From contig JAUNHF010000110.1 of assembly GCA_030524065.1 (NCBI GenBank), forward strand, positions 1-6,360: a DNA stretch of 6,360 bases. Direction: 5' to 3'. The DNA comes from Deinococcus sp. (lineage in GTDB: Bacteria; Deinococcota; Deinococci; Deinococcales; Deinococcaceae). Position 1 is the first letter of the stretch. Each line of letters opens with the position of its first letter. The notes beneath the pieces are model-generated. The model was not told where the DNA came from. It worked only from the letters and a program-made list of their open reading frames with translations, and searched no databases. Shown here piece after piece: positions 4,835 through 6,360 of the stretch. The translations under genes and the position numbers were made by a program.

Positions 4835-4888
4835 CTGGACTTCTTTAAGCTGGGCCTCCTTGAGCTGGGCTTGTTTAGACTGGGCCGC
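4835..4888 (+). repeat. 15-bp tandem repeat with repeated -10-like hexamers
   Basis: Units at 4835-4849, 4850-4864 and 4865-4879 begin CTGGAC or CTGGGC, followed by a partial unit (4880-4888) that ends at the ATG. Pairwise identity is 9-11 of 15. Each unit junction holds a -10-like hexamer at the same phase: TAAGCT (4846), TGAGCT (4861) and TAGACT (4876). The repeat is also an open frame, coding for pentapeptides of the type LGLLE joined to the oxidoreductase, but I take it as promoter DNA. Confidence 0.65.
4876..4881 (+). promoter_or_regulatory. -10 element of the flavin oxidoreductase gene (leaderless)
   Basis: TAGACT lies seven bases before the ATG at 4889, the TANNNT position for a leaderless transcript. 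It is the third copy of a hexamer repeated every 15 bp upstream. No consensus -35 is seen at 16-18 bases. Confidence 0.5.
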
Positions 4889-6100
4889 ATGACTGATGTA
4901 ACCGAACCTCTGACCCTGCCCTGCGGCGTGAGCGTGAAAAATCGCCTGCTCAAGGGCGCCATGAGTGAAGCGCTGGGAAGGCGCGACCACGCGCCCCGGC
5001 CCGAGTTGCCGGCGCTGTACGCCCGCTGGGCACAGGGCGGCACCGGCATTCTGCTGACCGGCAACGTGATGGTGGACGCCCGCGCCCTGGGCGAGCCCGG
5101 CAACGTGGTGCTGGAAGATGAGCGGCACCTCGCCGAGTTCCACGCCTGGGCCGTGCAGGGCAGCCGGGACGGGGCGGCACTGTGGATGCAACTGAACCAC
5201 CCTGGCAAGCAGGCCCCGCGTGGACTGAACCGCGAGACGGTGGCCCCCAGCGCCGTGCCCTACCCCGGCGCCCTGGCCCGCGCCTTCGATGCCCCGCGTG
5301 CGCTGACGGTGCCCGAAATCCATGAGCTGACGGCCCGCTTCGCCCGCTCGGCGCGGCTGGCGCAACGTGCAGGCTTTGGCGGCGTGCAGCTTCACGCGGC
5401 GCACGGCTACCTGATGTCGCAGTTTCTCTCCCCCCGGCACAACGTCCGCACCGACGAGTACGGCGGCTCGCTGGAACACCGGATGCGTTTCCTGCTCGAA
5501 ACTTTCAGCGCGGTGCGAGCGGCGGTAGGGCCACACTTCCCGGTCAGCGTGAAGCTCAACTCCTCTGACTTCGTGCGCGGCGGCTTTTCGGAGCAAGACA
5601 GTCTGGCGGTGGTGGCGGCGCTGGGCGAGCAGGGCTGCGACCTGATCGAGATTTCGGGCGGCACCTACGAAAAACCGATGATGATGCTGGGTTCAGGCGA
5701 GCGCGGCGGCTTTTTTGCCGACTTTGCGCGGCGGGCGCGGGCGGCGGCGGGCGTGCCGCTGTGCGTGACGGGCGGCTTCCGGGACGCAGCCACCATCCGG
5801 CAGGTGCTGACCGAGGGGGCCGCCGACATGGTGGGTCTGGCCCGTCCGCTGGTCACCGACCCCGAGTTCAGCGCCCGCGTGCTGCGCGGCGAAAACGTGA
5901 GCAGCGAGGTGCGCCCGCTGAAGACGGGAATTGGCCTGCTGGACAGCACCGGCTACCTAGAAATCGCGTGGTACGAGGACGCCATGCGGCGACTGGCACG
6001 CGGCGAGCGGGTCCGGGCGGGCGAGGTCCCGCTGCTGGCGCTGGCCCGCATCGCCGCCGAAACCGGACTGGGCGCGGCGCTGAGAAGGCGCCGGGCGTAA
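4889..6100 (+). CDS. NADH:flavin oxidoreductase, Old Yellow Enzyme family
   Basis: Encodes 403 residues: one FMN-binding TIM barrel of the PF00724 family that uses NAD(P)H to reduce activated C=C bonds or related electrophiles. Seen: KNRLLKGAMSEAL (17-29) on strand 1, LWMQLNHPGKQ (98-108), the hallmark VQLHAAHGYLMSQFLSP (166-182) with the substrate-binding pair H169/H172 and Y174, then TDEYGGSLEHR (188-198). VKLNSSD, EISGGTYE, VPLCVTGGF and GLARPLVTDPEF mark the phosphate-binding end of the barrel. There is no C-terminal FeS/FAD extension of the 2,4-dienoyl-CoA reductase type, so it is the short, single-domain class. The ATG at 4889 is chosen because the family sequence starts there and TAGACT lies seven bases before it. 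The frame is open to 4727 but that part is repeat and AT-rich DNA. Divergent from the YqcI/YcgG operon, so possibly co-regulated; physiological substrate unknown. Confidence 0.9.
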   Translation: MTDVTEPLTLPCGVSVKNRLLKGAMSEALGRRDHAPRPELPALYARWAQGGTGILLTGNVMVDARALGEPGNVVLEDERHLAEFHAWAVQGSRDGAALWMQLNHPGKQAPRGLNRETVAPSAVPYPGALARAFDAPRALTVPEIHELTARFARSARLAQRAGFGGVQLHAAHGYLMSQFLSPRHNVRTDEYGGSLEHRMRFLLETFSAVRAAVGPHFPVSVKLNSSDFVRGGFSEQDSLAVVAALGEQGCDLIEISGGTYEKPMMMLGSGERGGFFADFARRARAAAGVPLCVTGGFRDAATIRQVLTEGAADMVGLARPLVTDPEFSARVLRGENVSSEVRPLKTGIGLLDSTGYLEIAWYEDAMRRLARGERVRAGEVPLLALARIAAETGLGAALRRRRA

Positions 6101-6224
6101 AAGGTCAGTGGGGCGGGCAGAGAAGCGGGAGAAGCAATGGTAGCGCTTTGCCCCCGGTTTCGCGCGGCCCGACTTCACGGTAAAAGGGCGCCGGGCAGCG
6201 TTGAATGGTCGGGGTGACGGTGAA

Positions 6225-6271
6225 TGAGACACGCGCTCTGATTCTCAGCGGCGCCGGAGAGACCGACCGGC
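6225..6271 (+). other. Possible structured 5' leader of the downstream gene
   Basis: Two potential hairpins lie in the gap after the oxidoreductase gene: TGAGA / TCTCA (6225-6229, 6243-6247) and GCCGG / CCGGC (6253-6257, 6267-6271). A pyrimidine-rich stretch then runs to the ribosome binding site. GGAGAG and CACCGA in this segment recall glycine riboswitch signatures, but the bases that should follow CACCGA do not fit. No clear promoter was found in 6101-6331. Confidence 0.2.
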
Positions 6272-6319
6272 ACCGACCAGCCACCTCTTCCGCTCTCGCT
6301 CTGCCCTTTGCCCGCACCC

Positions 6320-6325
6320 AGGAGG
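6320..6325 (+). promoter_or_regulatory. Ribosome binding site AGGAGG of the last gene
   Basis: AGGAGG ends six bases before the ATG at 6332. Another in-frame ATG directly abuts it at 6326, too close to be used, so this site decides the start. Among the plus-strand protein genes here, this is the only start with a well-spaced Shine-Dalgarno; the others appear leaderless. Confidence 0.75.
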
Positions 6326-6331
6326 ATGTTC

Positions 6332-6360
6332 ATGTCCAGACCCCGGTTCAACACTGCTCC
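6332..6360 (+). CDS. Start of an unidentified gene (cut by the window end)
   Basis: Only the first codons are present, reading MSRPRFNTA and then an incomplete codon (probably Pro). The strong ribosome binding site at 6320-6325 supports a real gene. The fragment is too short to assign a family. Confidence 0.6.

Noticed and set aside
6088..6196. Repeated GGCGCCGGGC near the end of the oxidoreductase gene and at about 6187
   Set aside because: Ten identical bases of pure G+C are likely by chance in DNA of this composition, and no further structure supports a function.

Overview
The window is GC-rich (mostly about 65-70% G+C, with a few AT-richer intergenic stretches). I read it as chromosomal DNA of a Deinococcus-like bacterium. 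The clearest hint is that five genes have a TANNNT -10 element placed 5-9 bases before the start codon and no Shine-Dalgarno sequence. That leaderless layout is known to be very common in Deinococcus. The taxonomic assignment is inference from composition, layout and protein style; no marker gene proves it. There are no insertion sequences, CRISPR arrays or phage genes.

Layout, left to right. (1) 36-584 (-): a DUF4870 small membrane protein. (2) 626-1168 (+): ribonuclease HI, divergent from gene 1 across a 41-bp gap in which the two promoters overlap. (3) 1361-2083 (+): a TrmB-type winged-helix regulator behind an AT-rich leader. (4) 2140-2215 (+): tRNA-Ala(GGC), and 2364-2440 (+): tRNA-Met(CAT). 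Each tRNA has its own promoter, and tRNA-Ala has its own strong terminator. (5) 2501-3034 (+): a small class I SAM-dependent methyltransferase. It converges on the next unit, with a leftward terminator in the 46-bp gap. (6) 4555-3081 (-): a two-gene, translationally coupled operon of a YqcI/YcgG-family protein (a family that includes the heme-dependent guanidino N-hydroxylase GntA) followed by a DUF1989 protein (a family that includes the carboxyguanidine deiminase subunits, formerly 'urea carboxylase-associated'). (7) 4889-6100 (+): a single-domain Old Yellow Enzyme-type flavin oxidoreductase, divergent from the operon. (8) 6332 to the window end (+): the first ten codons of another gene with a strong ribosome binding site.

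Most of the window is housekeeping (RNase HI, two tRNAs) plus poorly characterised accessory enzymes. The most interesting part is about 3081-4888. The two operon genes both belong to families tied to guanidino-group chemistry. The divergent control region holds a near-perfect 20-bp palindrome at the operon promoter and a 15-bp tandem repeat that triplicates the -10 region of the flavin oxidoreductase gene. That this is a small guanidino-compound or N-oxidation pathway is a hypothesis from family membership and context. I saw no recognisable guanidine riboswitch.
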